64,000 nt of DNA. Source: JAZDEY01 sp043808325 [NCBI: Candidatus Eiseniibacteriota bacterium]. GTDB lineage: Bacteria; Arandabacterota; Arandabacteria; Arandabacterales. Made by a program: the position numbers and the translations under genes. The stretch is from positions 62,001 to 126,000 of the forward strand of contig JAZDEY010000064.1 in assembly GCA_043808325.1 (NCBI GenBank), written 5' to 3'. Every line of letters begins with the position of its first letter. The stretch's first letter is position 1. The notes below the pieces were generated by a model, which was not told where the DNA came from, ran no database searches, and saw nothing but the letters and a program-made list of their open reading frames with translations. Shown here one piece after another: positions 49,781 to 61,065 of this stretch.

Positions 49781-52700
49781 CTACTTGCCGCCCGGCCCCT
49801 TCCCTTGCTTTGCCCCCAGCAGTTCGGCCAGCCTCGCTTCGGAGGCCTTACCCCAATCGGAGGTCTTGCCGAACTTGCGGACGTTCTGCCTATAGATTGT
49901 TGTCGCGTGATCGACCAGGCCGGCCTTCTCGCACTCCTCCCCCGCGGTGAAGGCCGCCGTGCCGGCCCACTGCGCCTCCTTCGGGTAGAGATAGCCGGTG
50001 CGCAGAAACTCGCACGCCGCTCGCAACGGCTCACCCATCTCCGAGTACGACCCCGCAATCCAGAATTGTATCTCGGCCCGGGTGGAGGCCTTCTCAGCGT
50101 ACTGGAGCGCGCCGGTGTATACATCTATGGCCTGGGCCGGCTTGTTGTCATTCTGAAGGCACAAGCCGCACCGCACCAGCGATCTCTCGAACTGCTCTGA
50201 GAAGGGGAACCTCAGCGCCAGCTCCCGATAAGCTTCAGCGGCCTGCCCGGACCCTCCAATCTCCTCGAGCGCAAGCCCCTGGTTGAAGAGGGCGTCTCGC
50301 ACAAGCGAAGGCTTATCCGATAGGGCCGCCAGCCCGAAGTAGAGCGCCGAAAAATCGAACTTCTGCATAAGGTAGTAGGCGCTGCCAAGTTTGAAGCAGG
50401 CGTCCCGATAGAACTCCGAGGCGGGAAAATCGTCAACTATTCGTCTGAAGGCTTGTTCCGCTCGGGGATAGTCGCCGCGCACCAGCAGACCGATACCCCT
50501 TCGATACAGAACCTCGGCCACCAGGGGATTCTGTCCGGCGGAGGCAAGAAGGCTATCGCTTGGGGCCTGTGAGGTGCTGTCGGGGGTTTCCCCCAGCAGT
50601 GCAAGCACGCTTGCCAGCCCCATCTCATCATGGGATTCACCATCCAAAGGGAAACGTCGTCTAAACTCTTGGCGCGCCTCGGTACATTGTCCGGGACGGC
50701 CGGATGAACACGCGTATCTGCCGCGCTCCCGGAGGAGAGTGTAGGTATCAAAGATGTCATCGGGATCAGGTCTGGCGGACTCGAGCAGCGCCACGGCGGC
50801 CTCCGGATCATCTTTCCAGACGAGCCGTGAACCGACGAGCGAGGCCTCGCAAGCGGCAGACGACGGACCGGCAGCAATTTTCTCAAGGATGCCCACCGCC
50901 AGCCGTTTGTAGCCGGAGACGCCGAGCGCATAGGCAACCACGGTCCGCTTCGAATCACCTAGCCTCTGTCGTGCTTGTGGCAGGGGCGAGTCGACGGCCG
51001 CAAGAGCGGCCTCAACTCCGTCTCTCTCCGTGATTCTTAGGCTCAGCCTTAACCTGGCCCGATCCATCAGGGCAGCGGGGGCTAGGCGCGCAAGCGCGGC
51101 GCGGTAATATGCGATGCTCGAGTCCGGCTGGCCGGCGACATCATAACACCGGGCAAGCTCGTAGCAGACTTGCGGAGAGCCGGCGCCCCGCCTGAGGTAG
51201 TCCAGCCCCTTGGCGACACCGCCCGAATAAACGTAGCACTCGCCGATCCCCACGTTGGCCAGCATCACTATCACCGGGTCATGCGACTTCTGCGCACACC
51301 AAACATAGGCCTCGCGCGCGCCGCCGTAATCCCCGGCCAGAAACTTCAATCGTGCGAGAGCGATTGCAGCAAGAGGGGCCTGCTTGGAAGAACCGAATTC
51401 GGTAACGATGCGGTCAAGGGACATCGCGCACCGGTCGTATACTCCGGCGTCGCCTTTCAGGAAGAGCTGATACAGAAGGCCGGCAACACTGTAAAGGGAA
51501 GCCGCCGCGAGGTCCCTGCGCGCGCTCAGGCCCAGTGCGATTTCAGCGGCCGCGGGACGCGCATGCTCGAGCCAATCGGTGGAGAGTTTGACTGCCGCCG
51601 TCACCTCATCGGGCTTGACCGCCTTTGAGGCCGCAAGAGACCGCAGGATGCTGAGCGCCTCCGCTCGCCTGGCGTCACCGGATTGGATATCGCCGGGATT
51701 CTTGAGCGCCTCAAGCGCGAGTGCGCGGGCAAGTTTAAGCTTCACCCGATCGAGGTCACTGCCCGGGGGAGTCGCACCGGCCACCTTCCTGTAGTAGACC
51801 TCGGCCCTCTCGTAGTCTCTCAGCCTCTCCATAAAGAGGTCGCCCAACTCGAGGTCGGATGCGCCCTTCTTGGCGATTTTCTCGACCTCCTTTGCTATGT
51901 CGATATCAGGCTGAGCAAGGTTCTTGAGAAGGAAGGCCTGTCTTTCGCACCGCATACCGGCGGCGGACGGGAGCGGCGACTGCGACACCATTTCGCAAAT
52001 CGCCTGGGCCTTCTCCCAGTCGCCCGCGCTTTCAACCAGCACTGCAACCTCGGCGAGTGCTTGATCGTCGAGGCCCACTTTGAGGCCTTCCACCATTGTT
52101 TTGAGCTCGGCCAGGGCAAGGTCCTTAAGGCCGAAGTCAATCAGGACTCGCGTGAGGGCGAGGCGCTCATCGGGCGCCAGTTGAGCCAACAGCGGACGGA
52201 TACCGGTGCCCAGATCCTTCACGATCTCTTCCAGCCTTTGGGGAGCAAGCGTGAGACACGCACCCAGACACCGTGCCTTCAGCCCGGGGTCGGCGACCGC
52301 TTTGACCAGTACGGCCAAACTATCTCCGTGAGAGCCCGGCGCGGGATCACCAAGTGCGCGGGCATACTTCAGGTCTTGTCTCGCCACGAGCGGAAGATTG
52401 CGCCCGAGCAGAGCGTCGCAATACGGTCTCATGTCCTCACCCGCTTCAGCGAGACGCACGATGGAACCTATCGTTCCGGGGCAGGTCCCGGGCACAAAGG
52501 TGGTGTCGGCGACCAACGATTTGACCAAGGCATGCCAGAGGCTCGGCAGCACGTCTCCGAAACGGATGGCAAGATCGCATCCGTCCTGCTGGGGCAGAGC
52601 CGCTCCCCGTTTTGACATTTCCTTCGTTATCCCGAGGGCGCCGGCAAGATTGCCATCTCTAAGATTGCATCTGACCAGGCCGAGCCCCGCGTCCGGCGAC

Positions 52701-53305
52701 CCAGCTTTCCAGACCTCCTCGTAGAGTTTGACGGCCACGGAGGCATCTCCCCCCATCTCCTCAGCCTTCGCCCGCCACATCAAATAATCAGGGCGCAGGC
52801 CACCCTTCACGTGAGGCTCGATCGCTACGAGGTTCAGCAGGGCTTCCTTGGTGAGCCCCAGGCTAAGCTGGCACTCGGCTCTGAGGAGTACGCTTTCCAC
52901 TAATCTGTCCTCAGGCGGGAGCATGGCCGCCAACGTGTCGAGAATCCCGACCGCATGCCGGTAGCGGCCCGCTCCAAAGAGGCTATATGACTTTATCATG
53001 AGGGCGGTGTGATCGACTTCCGGCCGCACCGGCCCGATGCTGTCCGCGAAGGCCAGCACTTCATCAAACCGGCGATTGTGATCCATCTGCCGGGCGTACT
53101 CGCTGCACGCTCGAAGGTCGCCTGCCTCAAGACACAGCCGCTTGAGTTCAGTCAGGTAGAGCGCGCCGAGATCGGAATCCCTCAGGTAGGTCGGGAAGTC
53201 GGAGGTCTTGGGAGAGCCCGCGCGTTCGGCGGAAACCGCAAAGGGGACGCATGTGCCGATGGCAGCCAACAATACGATAGCAAGAAGCCCTGCCAGTCTC
53301 TTCAC
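49781..53305 (-). CDS. Very large exported TPR protein
   Basis: A 1174-residue protein with a signal peptide ([23 protein letters not shown]), then tetratricopeptide-type repeats throughout. The clearest are in the last 300 residues ([57 protein letters not shown]). Comparable large periplasmic TPR proteins occur in FCB and myxobacterial genomes as scaffolds. GTG at 53303-53305 with GAGGT about 9 nt upstream. It precedes uvrA by 19 nt. Confidence 0.78.
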   Translation of the reverse strand: MKRLAGLLAIVLLAAIGTCVPFAVSAERAGSPKTSDFPTYLRDSDLGALYLTELKRLCLEAGDLRACSEYARQMDHNRRFDEVLAFADSIGPVRPEVDHTALMIKSYSLFGAGRYRHAVGILDTLAAMLPPEDRLVESVLLRAECQLSLGLTKEALLNLVAIEPHVKGGLRPDYLMWRAKAEEMGGDASVAVKLYEEVWKAGSPDAGLGLVRCNLRDGNLAGALGITKEMSKRGAALPQQDGCDLAIRFGDVLPSLWHALVKSLVADTTFVPGTCPGTIGSIVRLAEAGEDMRPYCDALLGRNLPLVARQDLKYARALGDPAPGSHGDSLAVLVKAVADPGLKARCLGACLTLAPQRLEEIVKDLGTGIRPLLAQLAPDERLALTRVLIDFGLKDLALAELKTMVEGLKVGLDDQALAEVAVLVESAGDWEKAQAICEMVSQSPLPSAAGMRCERQAFLLKNLAQPDIDIAKEVEKIAKKGASDLELGDLFMERLRDYERAEVYYRKVAGATPPGSDLDRVKLKLARALALEALKNPGDIQSGDARRAEALSILRSLAASKAVKPDEVTAAVKLSTDWLEHARPAAAEIALGLSARRDLAAASLYSVAGLLYQLFLKGDAGVYDRCAMSLDRIVTEFGSSKQAPLAAIALARLKFLAGDYGGAREAYVWCAQKSHDPVIVMLANVGIGECYVYSGGVAKGLDYLRRGAGSPQVCYELARCYDVAGQPDSSIAYYRAALARLAPAALMDRARLRLSLRITERDGVEAALAAVDSPLPQARQRLGDSKRTVVAYALGVSGYKRLAVGILEKIAAGPSSAACEASLVGSRLVWKDDPEAAVALLESARPDPDDIFDTYTLLRERGRYACSSGRPGQCTEARQEFRRRFPLDGESHDEMGLASVLALLGETPDSTSQAPSDSLLASAGQNPLVAEVLYRRGIGLLVRGDYPRAEQAFRRIVDDFPASEFYRDACFKLGSAYYLMQKFDFSALYFGLAALSDKPSLVRDALFNQGLALEEIGGSGQAAEAYRELALRFPFSEQFERSLVRCGLCLQNDNKPAQAIDVYTGALQYAEKASTRAEIQFWIAGSYSEMGEPLRAACEFLRTGYLYPKEAQWAGTAAFTAGEECEKAGLVDHATTIYRQNVRKFGKTSDWGKASEARLAELLGAKQGKGPGGK

Positions 53306-53358
53306 TGTGTCACGACCTCGGATCTTCTCTCAGGAGAACCTGCAGAAGTGTCGGCTCT

Positions 53359-53387
53359 ATGATAATCGGGCGCCGGGGCACGGTCAA
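53359..53387 (-). promoter_or_regulatory. Promoter for the large TPR gene and uvrA
   Basis: On the minus strand, TTGACC (53387-53382), 17 nt, then TATCAT (53364-53359), a five-of-six -10. Predicted start near 53352, 47 nt before the GTG. The 173-base gap 53306-53478 holds nothing else recognisable. Confidence 0.5.
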
Positions 53388-53478
53388 TAGGTTTTGGCTG
53401 GAGACGGTGTACCCGGAGTGGGGACCGGCGGCGACACCGAGGCCTGACGTCGGTCTGGAAGCCGCTGCCGCTCAGGGA

Positions 53479-54276
53479 CTACAGCACACGCGTAAGCACC
53501 AGCGCCACGAGCCCGGCCGGAATAAGATAGTAACCGAAGAGGTGGAACTTGTTCTTCACGATCGCTCTGAAAAGCAAGGATATGGAGACATAACCGCCCA
53601 GGAGAGCGGCCAGAGCCGCAGCGATGATCACCGAGGGCTCACCACCGACACGCCCACCGAGCACCTCGAGCACGGAGGCGGCAAGGACCGCGGGGACCGA
53701 AAGCAGCAGCGAAAACTCGAAGGCCTCGCGTTTACCTACACCGAGGGCAAGCCCTGTTCCGACCGTGAGGCCCGATCTTGAGAGTCCCGGCACGATCGCA
53801 ACGGCCTGGGCCACGCCGATTGCAAGCGCCTGCGGGAGCCGTAGCGCGGTTTTCTCCTTTGACAGCCTTCCCGTCAGCAACACAAAGACACCGGTTATGA
53901 TCAGCATCGCCGAGGTTGCGGTGGCGTTTTCGAAGAGGCGCCCGACGGCGTCCCTCAAGGTCACCCCTACAATCGCAGCCGGCAGCGTTCCTAAGATAAG
54001 GTACACCAGCAGCCTCAGGTCACGCATCTCGGTCTCGAGCATCCCGGTCCCCCTACAGAAGAGGCCTTTGGAACCGGCGAGAAGCATGCTCCCGATTCGC
54101 TTCCGGAGATAGACGATCACCGCCACCACCGTGGCAAAATGGGTTACTACTTCCAGCGTTATGCCGACCTCACGAACCCCGAGAAGCGACTTGGCGATAA
54201 CCAGATGACCGCTGGAACTGACCGGTAGGAATTCGGTCAAGGCCTGAACCAGTCCAAGAACTATGGCATTCAGCAT
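53479..54276 (-). CDS. uppP: Undecaprenyl-diphosphate phosphatase
   Basis: A 265-residue integral membrane enzyme (BacA/UppP) that recycles the lipid carrier for peptidoglycan and other polymers. TEFLPVSSSGHLVIA and PGLSRSGLTVGTGL are the two catalytic loops, and about eight hydrophobic segments are present. The ATG abuts the stop of the UbiA gene. Confidence 0.95.
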   Translation of the reverse strand: MLNAIVLGLVQALTEFLPVSSSGHLVIAKSLLGVREVGITLEVVTHFATVVAVIVYLRKRIGSMLLAGSKGLFCRGTGMLETEMRDLRLLVYLILGTLPAAIVGVTLRDAVGRLFENATATSAMLIITGVFVLLTGRLSKEKTALRLPQALAIGVAQAVAIVPGLSRSGLTVGTGLALGVGKREAFEFSLLLSVPAVLAASVLEVLGGRVGGEPSVIIAAALAALLGGYVSISLLFRAIVKNKFHLFGYYLIPAGLVALVLTRVL

Positions 54277-55134
54277 CTAGACCCCCGCCAGCACGAAGGC
54301 CAGCAAGCCCGCAGGCATCACCCACTTGAGCATCACCGCCGCGGATCGCGCGGTGCGTTCCATGTCGCCGGCGCCGTAGATTGCCAGGATCATTCTGCGG
54401 ATGCAAATGCCCACGAGAGGATAAATCACAACTGCAACCGGTAGGATGTAGAGCACCCCATAAAGTTTCAATGCAAATGGGAGGAGGCTCAGACCGGCAA
54501 CACCTGCAAGACACCATAGCGCAACCACCAGGGCTTTGCGCCCGCCGATCCTGACCGCCAGCGTCCTCTTGCCGGCAGCCCGGTCCCCCCCGGCATCGGC
54601 CACGCCTTTGACGATCTCTCTTGCAAGGTGAAGCACGAGAGCTATCGCGGCCGGCAGCAAACCGGCCTTAAGATCACCGGCCCCCTGTGCTCCCAGGACA
54701 AAACCTGATGAGGCCACCAGGCCGACCAGAAAATGGCCGTATATGCCCTGGGTCTTCAGTCGCCATGAGTAGAGCCAGAGCAGGACCATCCAGCCAAGAT
54801 AGAACGCGGTGCCGGGCTTGCCGCTCAGGATCGCAGGCAGCGCTGCTGCCGTCCACAGGCCGACAGAGAGCCGGAGCGCAGCTCCGGACCCGATCGCACC
54901 TACGACCAGCGCCCGCTCAGGTTTGGTCACCCTGTCGGTGGCCACGTCAAAGCGATCGTTGAGGACATAGGCGCCGGCACACACCAGATAAGCCATCAGG
55001 CATGCGGCAACCGAGTGGGACGGGACTCCGCCGCTTGCGAGGAAGGCCCCCACGCCGACCGAGGCCGCTGCAATCAGGCAGTTGTGCGGCCGCGTCATCA
55101 AGATCACATGCTTCAGGGCGCGCACGGAGGTCAC
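54277..55134 (-). CDS. UbiA-family prenyltransferase, digeranylgeranylglyceryl-phosphate-synthase-like
   Basis: A 285-residue polytopic prenyltransferase. The first aspartate motif is NDRFDVATD and the second is in KGVADAGGDRAAGKRTLAVRIGG. That second block, preceded by REIVKG, is the pattern of archaeal digeranylgeranylglyceryl phosphate synthases and their homologues in FCB-type bacteria, rather than of ubiquinone or heme enzymes. The substrate is inferred. The start GTG shares GTGA with the preceding TPR gene's stop. Confidence 0.85.
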   Translation of the reverse strand: MTSVRALKHVILMTRPHNCLIAAASVGVGAFLASGGVPSHSVAACLMAYLVCAGAYVLNDRFDVATDRVTKPERALVVGAIGSGAALRLSVGLWTAAALPAILSGKPGTAFYLGWMVLLWLYSWRLKTQGIYGHFLVGLVASSGFVLGAQGAGDLKAGLLPAAIALVLHLAREIVKGVADAGGDRAAGKRTLAVRIGGRKALVVALWCLAGVAGLSLLPFALKLYGVLYILPVAVVIYPLVGICIRRMILAIYGAGDMERTARSAAVMLKWVMPAGLLAFVLAGV

Positions 55135-56201
55135 TGGCGGAGACTCTCTGCTTTCTTGTAGGCTTCCATTGCCTTGGACTTATCGCCCTTGTGGTCGTAA
55201 GCGATGCCGAGATAGTAATAGCTTCTCCAATCCTGTGGCTGAACCGCAACCGACCTCTCAAAGCAGGCTATCGCCCCATCCACGTCGCTCTGCCCAAGGT
55301 AGGCAGTGCCGAGATAGAAGTAGGCCCTCGCGTTATCGGCATCCAGTTCGAGACATCTGGACAGGCACTTGGCCGCCTTGGAATGAAGTCCCTTGCGAAT
55401 GTAAACCAGCGCCAGGTTGAACAGGGCCTTTGCGGAATCGGGCTCGATCTCAAGGGCTTTACGGAACTCGCCGATCGCCTCCTCGAGGTCGCCCCGATTA
55501 CTGAGGGCCATGCCCAGATTGTAGTGCTCATCGGCCCCGCGGCCACCAAGCAGAATAGCCGTCCTGAACTCCTGAATGGCCTCATCATACATCCCGGTGT
55601 CACCGTAGATTGCCCCAAGATTGCAGTGCCACTGTGCATTGCGCGGATCCTTGTCGATCGCTTTCTTCAGTTCGCCGATCGCGATCTCCTTCCTGGCCAT
55701 CTTGTCATAGATCAAAGCCATCTCACTGTGGGCCTTGGCGCACGAGCCGTCATACTTGAGACACCTCTTGAAGACCGCCAGCGCCTCATCATAATTGCCG
55801 CCGCGCGCGTAGGTCACACCCAGCCGGTAATAGGCTTCCGCGCATTCCGGCTCAATCGCTATCGCAAGGTTGTGCTCGCGTACGGCGTCGTCGTACATGC
55901 CCTTGAGGTCATAGGCTCTGGCAATCGTGAAGTGGGCCTGCGCGCAGGGCCTGGTCTCGCAGGCTCTCCGCAGGGTTCTTATGGCATCATCGAAGACGCC
56001 GAGGTCCAGCAGGCTTTCTCCGTATGTGATCGAGGCATCGAAATCGTCGGGATGGGCCGCAAGATACTTCTCGAGCAGGGACATCGCCTGGTCAAACTTG
56101 CCTGCCGCCCTCAAAAGGCCCACCAGCTCCGCCAGTGTCCGCCAATCGTCGGGTTTCCTCTTGAGGTCGTTCCTCAGTGCTTTGATCTTATGCTCAAGCA
56201 T
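55131..56201 (-). CDS. TPR-repeat protein
   Basis: A 356-residue protein made of about nine consecutive canonical TPRs, such as AEAYYRLGVTYARGGNYDEALAVFKRCL. No signal peptide, so it is probably cytoplasmic. It is a protein-interaction scaffold with no specific partner evident; the gene upstream encodes an MglA-like GTPase. GGAT precedes the ATG 56199-56201. Confidence 0.82.
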   Translation of the reverse strand: MLEHKIKALRNDLKRKPDDWRTLAELVGLLRAAGKFDQAMSLLEKYLAAHPDDFDASITYGESLLDLGVFDDAIRTLRRACETRPCAQAHFTIARAYDLKGMYDDAVREHNLAIAIEPECAEAYYRLGVTYARGGNYDEALAVFKRCLKYDGSCAKAHSEMALIYDKMARKEIAIGELKKAIDKDPRNAQWHCNLGAIYGDTGMYDEAIQEFRTAILLGGRGADEHYNLGMALSNRGDLEEAIGEFRKALEIEPDSAKALFNLALVYIRKGLHSKAAKCLSRCLELDADNARAYFYLGTAYLGQSDVDGAIACFERSVAVQPQDWRSYYYLGIAYDHKGDKSKAMEAYKKAESLRQ

Positions 56202-56234
56202 AGTTCATCCAAGCCGACACCTTGCGCTTGGAGA

Positions 56235-56263
56235 AAGGTATCACAGGCCGGGGTTGGTGTCAA
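56235..56263 (-). promoter_or_regulatory. Weak candidate promoter after the MglA gene
   Basis: On the minus strand, perfect TTGACA (56263-56258), 17 nt, then TACCTT (56240-56235). The -35 contains the mglA-like stop codon. The -10 is poor. Confidence 0.22.
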
Positions 56264-57285
56264 ACCGTCTTGTCGTTCTCGTCTCCAACGATTTCGACGT
56301 CAACCGCTAGATTGACGATCACGTGGCAAGGTTTGCCGCTGCCCGTGACTCTGATGGGAATGGTGAGCTTATTGTCCGGACCGTCGGCCGATCGACCCAC
56401 CTGGGAGGAGGTCTCCCTGATCAGGCGTTCGAAATGGCCGGCATCAACCCTACCGCCTCGGGCCCCGTCGTCAACCCTCTCAACGTGCACGCTATGTTCA
56501 GTGGGCGGGCAGGAGACATCGGCTGTAACAAGAGCAGCGGAGGCTTCCTCACCCGGGGAGGGGACATTTGGAGTCGTATCCGTGATCGTGGAAGAAACCT
56601 CCCTGCCCTCTCCCACTGCCTCGCTCACCTCACGGGGCTGCGAGGCAGGTCCGAATGTATCTCCCTGCCCACCCACATCTTGCGTGTCCTGGTCCTGAAG
56701 GAGCTGCTTGCGGAGTTCGTTGAGCACAAGTTTGCTTGCGGCGTTAAGGGTTTCGTAGACTCCCGTGCCGATTGTGGCAACTGCCTCGAAGCTCGGCACC
56801 CTGGTAGGGTTCAGCTCTTGTTCGAGCTTCTCCAGCGGCAGCGCCGTCGGCAGGTCGCGTTTGTTGTACTGAATAACCCACGGGACGTCCTGGAGACTCT
56901 TGCCGTATTCGCTCAGGTTCGTCTCGAGGTTCTTAAGGCTCTCCCTGTCGGCAGCAAGCTCTTCTGCCCGGGAATCGGCAACAAAAACAATTGCATCGGC
57001 GCCCTTCAGGACCAGTTTGCGCGTCGCATTGTAATAGACCTGGCCGGGTACGGTATAAAGCAGGAACCGGATATTGAAACCTGCTATCTCGCCCCCTTCG
57101 ATCGGAAGGAAATCAAAGAAGAGGGTGCGGTCTGCCTTGGTCTTCATCGAGACCATCTTGCCGCGCAGATGCGAAGCAGTCTTGCTATAGATATGCTCCA
57201 GATTGGTGGTCTTGCCGCTGAGCCCCGGCCCGTAATACACGATCTTGGTGTTTATCTCTCTGCCGGAGTAGTTGAAGACTACCAT
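56260..57285 (-). CDS. MglA-like small GTPase with long C-terminal extension
   Basis: A 341-residue protein. Residues 1-195 form an MglA-type Ras-like GTPase: GPGLSGKTTNL is the P-loop, TVPGQVYYNATRKLVLKGAD the switch II region, NKRDLP the guanine-binding motif. About 70 low-complexity residues rich in Ser, Thr, Glu and Pro then lead to a conserved-looking tail (IRVTGSGKPCHVIVNL). Standard MglA proteins are about 195 residues, so the extension is unusual. MglA with MglB controls polarity in Myxococcus; no roadblock/MglB gene is adjacent. GGAGG 7 nt before ATG 57283-57285. The 209 bases upstream (57286-57494) show nothing distinct. Confidence 0.85.
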   Translation of the reverse strand: MVVFNYSGREINTKIVYYGPGLSGKTTNLEHIYSKTASHLRGKMVSMKTKADRTLFFDFLPIEGGEIAGFNIRFLLYTVPGQVYYNATRKLVLKGADAIVFVADSRAEELAADRESLKNLETNLSEYGKSLQDVPWVIQYNKRDLPTALPLEKLEQELNPTRVPSFEAVATIGTGVYETLNAASKLVLNELRKQLLQDQDTQDVGGQGDTFGPASQPREVSEAVGEGREVSSTITDTTPNVPSPGEEASAALVTADVSCPPTEHSVHVERVDDGARGGRVDAGHFERLIRETSSQVGRSADGPDNKLTIPIRVTGSGKPCHVIVNLAVDVEIVGDENDKTV

Positions 57286-57494
57286 ACGCGACCCTCCCCG
57301 GTCTGTGTTGTCCTGAGCCTTCACCCGCGGAGCATCGCAACATCCATGCCAGGGCTGCTCCGCGATCGGGGAAGAACGATTTCCCGACAGGCTTGATTTC
57401 TATAAGGATAGGCGATCTTGCAGAAAGCCATTCAAAGGAAGATCAAAGGAGCATTGCATGAGGCAACTCGGTCGGCAGAATGCAATTCAGATTG

Positions 57495-57905
57495 CTAATC
57501 GTCTCTCTTGAGCCAGACTCCGCAGGTTTCCTCGATCCGAGGGGGGAATTGCGGGGAATCGAAGTACTGCGCATAGTGGGAAAGAATGCGCGGCTTGATC
57601 TCGGCATAGCCCCCTGAGGGAAAATACCGGGTAATCTTATGATACATCCCGTCCTTCTCAGAGTAGATCAGCATTGAAAACCGGAGTACCTTCTCATAAT
57701 TGGCATCTGAGTATGAGACATTGGGGTCACCGTCTATGTCGAACCAGATTGAGACGCTCTCTTCGGCCACCGTGAAATTGTGCTTGCCGGTCATCAGGTG
57801 TTTCCAAAGGTGGAAGACCTCGAGCGGCACGAATCGTACCGACTCTTGCAGATTGCCTGCATCCGGTCTCCGGACCTTGCATCGCACGATCTTTTCCTTG
57901 GCCAT
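57495..57905 (-). CDS. Small soluble protein of unknown function
   Basis: A 136-residue cytoplasmic-looking protein. Its N-terminus (AKEKIVRCKVRRPDAG) and an internal block with aromatic residues (SVSIWFDIDGDPNVSYSD, HKITRYFPSGGYAEIKPRIL) suggest a compact beta-rich fold. Not recognised. GGGGG precedes the ATG at 57903-57905. Confidence 0.6.
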   Translation of the reverse strand: MAKEKIVRCKVRRPDAGNLQESVRFVPLEVFHLWKHLMTGKHNFTVAEESVSIWFDIDGDPNVSYSDANYEKVLRFSMLIYSEKDGMYHKITRYFPSGGYAEIKPRILSHYAQYFDSPQFPPRIEETCGVWLKRDD

Positions 57906-57923
57906 TATTCTGACCCCCGCGAC

Positions 57924-57953
57924 AGGTTACTTTCACCCCACGGACCTTGTCAA
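57924..57953 (-). promoter_or_regulatory. Candidate promoter for the gene at 57495
   Basis: On the minus strand, TTGACA (57953-57948), 18 nt, then TAACCT (57929-57924). It would give a very short leader of about 12 nt. Confidence 0.35.
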
Positions 57954-58004
57954 GCGACAAATGATAATAAGCTCATTAGTAAGACGCTCGTAGCGCCGCA
58001 TTTC

Positions 58005-58024
58005 CAACGCCGATTTCGGCGTTG
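58005..58024 (+). repeat. Perfect 8-bp inverted repeat upstream of the MFS gene
   Basis: CAACGCCG (58005-58012) and CGGCGTTG (58017-58024) flank ATTT. It lies in the divergent gap, 50 nt before the exporter's ATG. It has no T-tract, so an operator or a transcript hairpin is as likely as a terminator. Confidence 0.3.
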
Positions 58025-58073
58025 AAAGAAGAGCGATCAGCCGGTATTGTTCCGGGGGAGTGTGGCTCAGCCA

Positions 58074-59306
58074 ATGGATCAAGAGATTCCGGAAAGAACC
58101 GTTACACGCGGCGCGCTTCTTACGGGCTCCTTTGCGGCTCTCCTGGCAGGCCAGATCGTGGCCGTTCTGGGTGACCGGCTCAACAGCATCGTCCTGATCG
58201 ATCTAGTTTCCAGCGAGACCGGCAAATTCGCCAGGACAGGTTCGGCTTTTGAGCTTTCCAAGCTGGTCCTGGCCATGACGCTGCCGTCACTGGTGCTCGG
58301 ACCCTTTGTGGGAGCCTATGTTGACCGCGTTCGCAAGAAGCGCGTCCTTGTAATAAGCAACATAGTAAGGGGATGCGCCGTGCTTGCAATTCCCCTGGCG
58401 AGGCCCGCTTTTCCCATGTGGACCGTCTATGGAATCGTCGCGCTTGTCTATTTGGCTAACCTCTTCTTCTTGCCGGCCCGATGCGCCATCGTTCCGCAGA
58501 TTGTATCTCGCGGAGCCCTTATCCGAGCCAACGCGCTGCTGTCAATGGGGGCGACTCTGGCAACAGTTGTCGGATTCGGCCTGGGTGGTTTGCTGGTAAC
58601 GCACACAGGCTGGAGGATAGCCTTGGTGATCGACGCGGCAAGCTATTTCATCTCGGCCGCAGCCTTGGCCATTATGGTCCCGCGGACCGAGCCTGCACGA
58701 TTGGCCGCAGCGAGAAGGGTATCCTATCTGGAAGCGATCAGGGAAGCCCTTGGCGAGATGCGCAGGTTTGTGGGGACCCGAGCGGGCGTCCTCGTTCCAC
58801 CTCTGTTGGTTGCCGCAGGCACCGCTGTCTCCGTGCTCGGCGTGGCCTTGGTCCAGAGCAGGGTTAGACAGGGCACGATGGCCACGGGCTTGCTGCTGAG
58901 CTTAGCGGGTCTGGGCATGGCCGCAGGCTGTTACTTCACCGGCCGATTCCTGGGACGGGTCGATAGGGAGCGGGTCGCGGGGATTGCTGCGATCGGCTCG
59001 ATCGCGTCGCTCTCGCTTGTTGGATTGACTGACCGGCCGTTTGTATTGGCCCTGGCCGTGATCGCAGGAGGATTTGCTGCGGGCCCGGTCTTCGTGGCAA
59101 GCGAAACCGCGATTCAGGAGCAAGCCAAACCCGGCCGTCAGGCCACGGTGTTTGCGGTAAGAGACGCCCTGATGAAATTGGGTTCCATTCTGGCAGGAGT
59201 CGGAGCACCCGCGATCGCAACCCTGGTCGGCTTCCGCCCGGCCATAGTACTACTCATGATCGCGCTACTCCCGCTTGCTGCCGCTGCCGCTCACCGAAAG
59301 CAGTAA
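58074..59306 (+). CDS. MFS exporter (EntS/DHA3-like)
   Basis: A 410-residue permease with about twelve hydrophobic segments. The loop motif GAYVDRVRKKRVLVISNIVRG between segments 2 and 3 matches the MFS D(R/K)xxRR-type signature, and PARCAIVPQIV is common in the MFS_3 group (EntS and macrolide exporters). The substrate is unknown. I chose ATG 58074; a TTG at 58047 has no ribosome site, and GGGGGAG stands 13 nt before the ATG. One of three plus-strand genes; convergent with groEL. Confidence 0.8.
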   Translation: MDQEIPERTVTRGALLTGSFAALLAGQIVAVLGDRLNSIVLIDLVSSETGKFARTGSAFELSKLVLAMTLPSLVLGPFVGAYVDRVRKKRVLVISNIVRGCAVLAIPLARPAFPMWTVYGIVALVYLANLFFLPARCAIVPQIVSRGALIRANALLSMGATLATVVGFGLGGLLVTHTGWRIALVIDAASYFISAAALAIMVPRTEPARLAAARRVSYLEAIREALGEMRRFVGTRAGVLVPPLLVAAGTAVSVLGVALVQSRVRQGTMATGLLLSLAGLGMAAGCYFTGRFLGRVDRERVAGIAAIGSIASLSLVGLTDRPFVLALAVIAGGFAAGPVFVASETAIQEQAKPGRQATVFAVRDALMKLGSILAGVGAPAIATLVGFRPAIVLLMIALLPLAAAAAHRKQ

Positions 59307-59329
59307 GACATTGGCCCACCGGGCAGAAC

Positions 59330-60940
<1,611 letters not shown>

Positions 60941-60976
60941 TCACCAAGCATGGATTAGGCGCAGAGCATCCCGCAA

Positions 60977-61003
60977 TTAGCACTCGAGTTCTCAGGCTGC
61001 TAA
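60977..61003 (-). promoter_or_regulatory. CIRCE operator (HrcA binding site)
   Basis: TTAGCACTC (60977-60985), 9 nt, then GGCTGCTAA (60995-61003). The left half is perfect against the CIRCE consensus and the right differs at two positions. It lies about 49 nt upstream of groEL and just downstream of a putative -10, the usual position for HrcA repression of heat-shock chaperonin. Confidence 0.85.
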
Positions 61004-61011
61004 CAAAGGGA

Positions 61012-61040
61012 AGGATACAAGGTCGTCTTGCCTTGTGCAA
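61012..61040 (-). promoter_or_regulatory. Candidate groEL promoter
   Basis: On the minus strand, TTGCAC (61040-61035), 17 nt, then TATCCT (61017-61012). The transcript would start just inside or before the CIRCE element, as in known groE promoters. Confidence 0.45.
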
Positions 61041-61065
61041 GCGAAAAAGGGCTGATCGCCTCGGC

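Noticed and set aside
49762-50124. N-terminal extension of uvrA
   Set aside because: Arg/Pro-rich frame overlapping the large TPR gene; UvrA homology begins exactly at ATG 49761 with a ribosome site.
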